This document shows positions 30,781 to 32,593 of a DNA stretch of 32,593 nt, piece by piece. Positions within the stretch are counted from its first letter, which is position 1. Each line of letters starts with the position of its first letter. A program made the translations under genes and the position numbers. The stretch is from contig NZ_PPEL01000025.1 of NCBI RefSeq assembly GCF_002899695.1, positions 1 through 32,593 on the forward strand. The letters are read 5' to 3'. The notes beneath the pieces are model-generated. The model was not told the origin of the DNA, did not search any database, and worked only from the letters and a program-made list of their open reading frames with translations. The DNA is from Rubneribacter badeniensis. GTDB taxonomy: Bacteria > Actinomycetota > Coriobacteriia > Coriobacteriales > Eggerthellaceae.

Positions 30781-31746
30781 ATGACGGAAGTGCAGAAGAG
30801 CATGGCCCTGTTCTCGGGGTCGGTCAATCCCGAACTTGCCGACGAGATCGCCAAGGAGCTGGGCGTTTCTCTGGGCAACGTGAAACTAGAGAAGTTCGCG
30901 AACGGCGAGATATACGCGCGCTACCAGGAGAGCGTGCGCGGTGCCGACGTGTTCCTCATCCAGTCGGTGTGCGCGGGCGAGGGCTACGACGTGAACGACG
31001 CGCTCATGGAGCTGCTCATCATGGCCGACGCGGCGAAGCGCGCCTCGGCACGTTCCGTATCTGCCGTGGTCGCCCATTACGGCTATGCGCGCCAAGACCG
31101 CAAGGCGGCTCCGCGCGAGCCGATCACCGCGAAGCTCGTGGCCGATCTTCTGGCCGCGGCGGGCGTGGACAACGTCATCACTATCGACCTGCACCAAGAC
31201 GCCATCCAGGGCTTCTTCGATCAGCCGGTGAACCATATGACGGCCATGCCCATCTTCGTGGACTACTTCAAGAGCAAGGGGCTCGACCACGACCGCCTGT
31301 GCGTGGTGTCGCCCGACGTGGGACGCGCGAAGGCCGCGAAGAAGTTCTCCACGATGCTGGACTGCGACATCGCGATCATGCACAAGGATCGCCCGAAGCA
31401 CAACCAAGCCGAGATCACCGCGCTCATCGGCGACGTGACCGACAAGATCTGCATCCTCAACGACGACATGATCGACACCGCGGGCTCGCTCGTGGCCGCC
31501 GCCTCCACGCTCAAGGCGAAGGGGGCGGCGCAGGTGTACGCGTGCGCCACGCACGGCCTGTTCAGCGGCCCGGCGTACGATCGCATCGAGAACTCGTGCA
31601 TCGAGGAGGTCGTGGTGACGAATGCCGTGCCCGTGCCGCTTGCGCGCCAGACCGGCAAGGTGAAGGTGCTCTCCGTGGCGCCGCTGTTCGCGAAGACCAT
31701 CAGCAACGTGTACAACAACGGCAGCGTCGCGAGCCTGTTCGAGTAA
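30781..31746 (+). CDS. prs: Ribose-phosphate pyrophosphokinase (PRPP synthetase)
   Basis: A 321-residue cytoplasmic enzyme making PRPP from ribose-5-phosphate and ATP, for purine, pyrimidine, His, Trp and NAD synthesis. Motifs are LFSGSVNPELADEIAKELG at the start, FANGEIYARYQESVRG, YGYARQDRKAAPREPITAKL (about 100-120), the metal-binding TIDLHQDAIQGFF, and the PRPP loop LNDDMIDTAGSL (about 225-236). ATG 30781 has TAAGGAG about 8 bases upstream. The length is normal. It is followed by a strong hairpin and then pth, an order that usually also includes glmU directly upstream. Confidence 0.95.
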   Translation: MTEVQKSMALFSGSVNPELADEIAKELGVSLGNVKLEKFANGEIYARYQESVRGADVFLIQSVCAGEGYDVNDALMELLIMADAAKRASARSVSAVVAHYGYARQDRKAAPREPITAKLVADLLAAAGVDNVITIDLHQDAIQGFFDQPVNHMTAMPIFVDYFKSKGLDHDRLCVVSPDVGRAKAAKKFSTMLDCDIAIMHKDRPKHNQAEITALIGDVTDKICILNDDMIDTAGSLVAAASTLKAKGAAQVYACATHGLFSGPAYDRIENSCIEEVVVTNAVPVPLARQTGKVKVLSVAPLFAKTISNVYNNGSVASLFE

Positions 31747-31751
31747 GAGAG

Positions 31752-31788
31752 GGCAGGTCCCGTCGTTCTCCAAACGACGGGACCTGCC
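31752..31788 (+). terminator. Strong hairpin after prs
   Basis: GGCAGGTCCCGTCGTT pairs over 16 bp with its exact complement around a 5-base loop, 5 bases past the prs stop. No T-tract follows, but stem strength and position favour a terminator or an mRNA-stabilising structure. Confidence 0.65.
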
Positions 31789-31937
31789 GACGCTGCGAAG
31801 GGCGTGGTGCCCGATCTTCGCGCGATGCCGAAGACTCGCGTACTGAAGCGCGCTTTGCCTTCGCCATCCCGCGAATCTGAGGCGCTACGCCCCCTCTCGC
31901 TGACATACGTTCGACCCGTGGGTAGAAAGCTGGTTTC

Positions 31938-32495
31938 ATGTTTTTGATCGTCGGCCTGGGGAATCCGGGCGAGGAGTACGCGCATACGCGGCACAATGCC
32001 GGGTTCGACGCGGTGGACATCATCGGAGATGAGGTGGGCGCGCGCTACTGGAAGACGGAGTGCGGCTCGCTCACGGCCAAGGGAGCCTACCGCGACGTCG
32101 ATCTTGTGTTGGCGAAGCCGCAAAGCTACATGAACACGTCGGGTGGTCCGGTGAAGCAGCTCATGAACGCGTACGGCGTGGACGCATCGCACCTCGTCGT
32201 CATCCATGACGAGCTGGACATCGACCCCGGTACTGTGCGCGTGAAGTTCGGCGGCGGGCACGCGGGGCACAACGGGCTGCGCTCCATCTGCGACAAGCTG
32301 GGCACGCGCGACTGGTTCCGCGTGCGCGTGGGCATCGGGCGGCCGCCGGGGCGCATGCCGGTGGTCGACTGGGTTCTATCGCTGCCGAAGAAGGACGCGG
32401 CCGACGACTTCGCCTACGCGGTGGATCGCGGTGCGCAGGCGGCGCTCTCGTTGGTGACTGTAGGGCTGGAGAAGACGCAGCAGTCGTTCAACTAG
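31938..32495 (+). CDS. pth: Peptidyl-tRNA hydrolase
   Basis: A 185-residue bacterial Pth that frees tRNA from stalled peptidyl-tRNA in the cytoplasm. The N-terminal MFLIVGLGNPG carries the conserved Asn9, TRHNAGF carries the catalytic His19, and VVIHDELDI carries the catalytic Asp near residue 92. KPQSYMNTSGG, FGGGHAGHNGLRSI and VRVGIGRP are also typical. ATG 31938 has only a weak AGAAAG/CTGG upstream. Nothing coding is seen in the last 98 bases after it. Confidence 0.95.
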   Translation: MFLIVGLGNPGEEYAHTRHNAGFDAVDIIGDEVGARYWKTECGSLTAKGAYRDVDLVLAKPQSYMNTSGGPVKQLMNAYGVDASHLVVIHDELDIDPGTVRVKFGGGHAGHNGLRSICDKLGTRDWFRVRVGIGRPPGRMPVVDWVLSLPKKDAADDFAYAVDRGAQAALSLVTVGLEKTQQSFN

Positions 32496-32593
32496 GGATG
32501 TGGCTGCGGCTCGGATTCCGTGAGTGCGCGGGAGCAGGGCGTTCTGCCGGAGGGCGGGCGCGGAAGGCTTGCGGGCGCAAAGGAGAAGGGGCG

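Noticed and set aside
1-32593. CRISPR array, tRNA or rRNA genes
   Set aside because: No regularly spaced repeats, cloverleaf-like segments or conserved rRNA stretches were recognised on either strand.

Overview
The window looks like chromosomal DNA from a high-GC, strictly anaerobic actinobacterium of the Eggerthellaceae type (Gordonibacter/Eggerthella relatives). This is judged from gene content, not from a database search. The supporting content is a Tat-exported molybdopterin oxidoreductase with DmsBC-like, TorD-like and NapGH-like partners, a LuxR regulator fused to a large membrane domain, an NfnAB-type electron-bifurcating pair and a polyamine-type deiminase cluster. No rRNA, tRNA or CRISPR array was seen.

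Layout. (1) 1-5740: a C-terminal gene remnant, then a TetR repressor gene divergent from a three-gene set: a divergent carbamoyltransferase, an agmatine-deiminase-family enzyme and a YfcC/ArcD-like carrier. Two near-identical palindromes lie in the divergent promoter. The set resembles a guanidino-compound fermentation pathway, but no carbamate kinase is present and the carbamoyltransferase has changed substrate-side motifs. (2) 5797-7422: an IS110-family (IS1111-type) insertion sequence with 18-bp inverted repeats and a roughly 380-bp non-coding 3' end where a bridge RNA is expected. (3) 7819-9285: a sodium:solute symporter on the minus strand. The DNA up to about 9.8 kb looks visibly less GC-rich than what follows. 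(4) 9907-16039: housekeeping genes nfnA-nfnB, folC, a thioredoxin, an acyl carrier protein and the long ribosome hibernation factor hpf. A parS-like 16-mer lies upstream of folC, and a 152-bp MITE-like inverted-repeat element lies between the ACP gene and hpf. (5) 16316-19574: nhaA, with an unusual acidic C-terminal tail, and glmU. (6) 19665-30640: an accessory block separating glmU from prs. It contains an IS200-type element whose transposase seems to lack its catalytic tyrosine, a RelB/DinJ-like antitoxin with a PIN toxin, a tandem winged-helix protein, and a six-gene respiratory operon followed by its likely LuxR regulator. (7) 30781-32495: prs and pth, the usual downstream partners of glmU.

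How it fits together. The respiratory block encodes a periplasmic Mo/W-bisPGD enzyme. Electrons could reach it from quinol through a DmsC-like anchor and DmsB-like ferredoxin, or through a NapH/NapG-like route. A TorD-like chaperone would load the cofactor before Tat export, and a membrane-anchored LuxR protein probably senses the substrate. The substrate cannot be read from the sequence. The most promising undescribed systems are this orphan reductase operon and the divergent deiminase/carbamoyltransferase cluster with its TetR operators.
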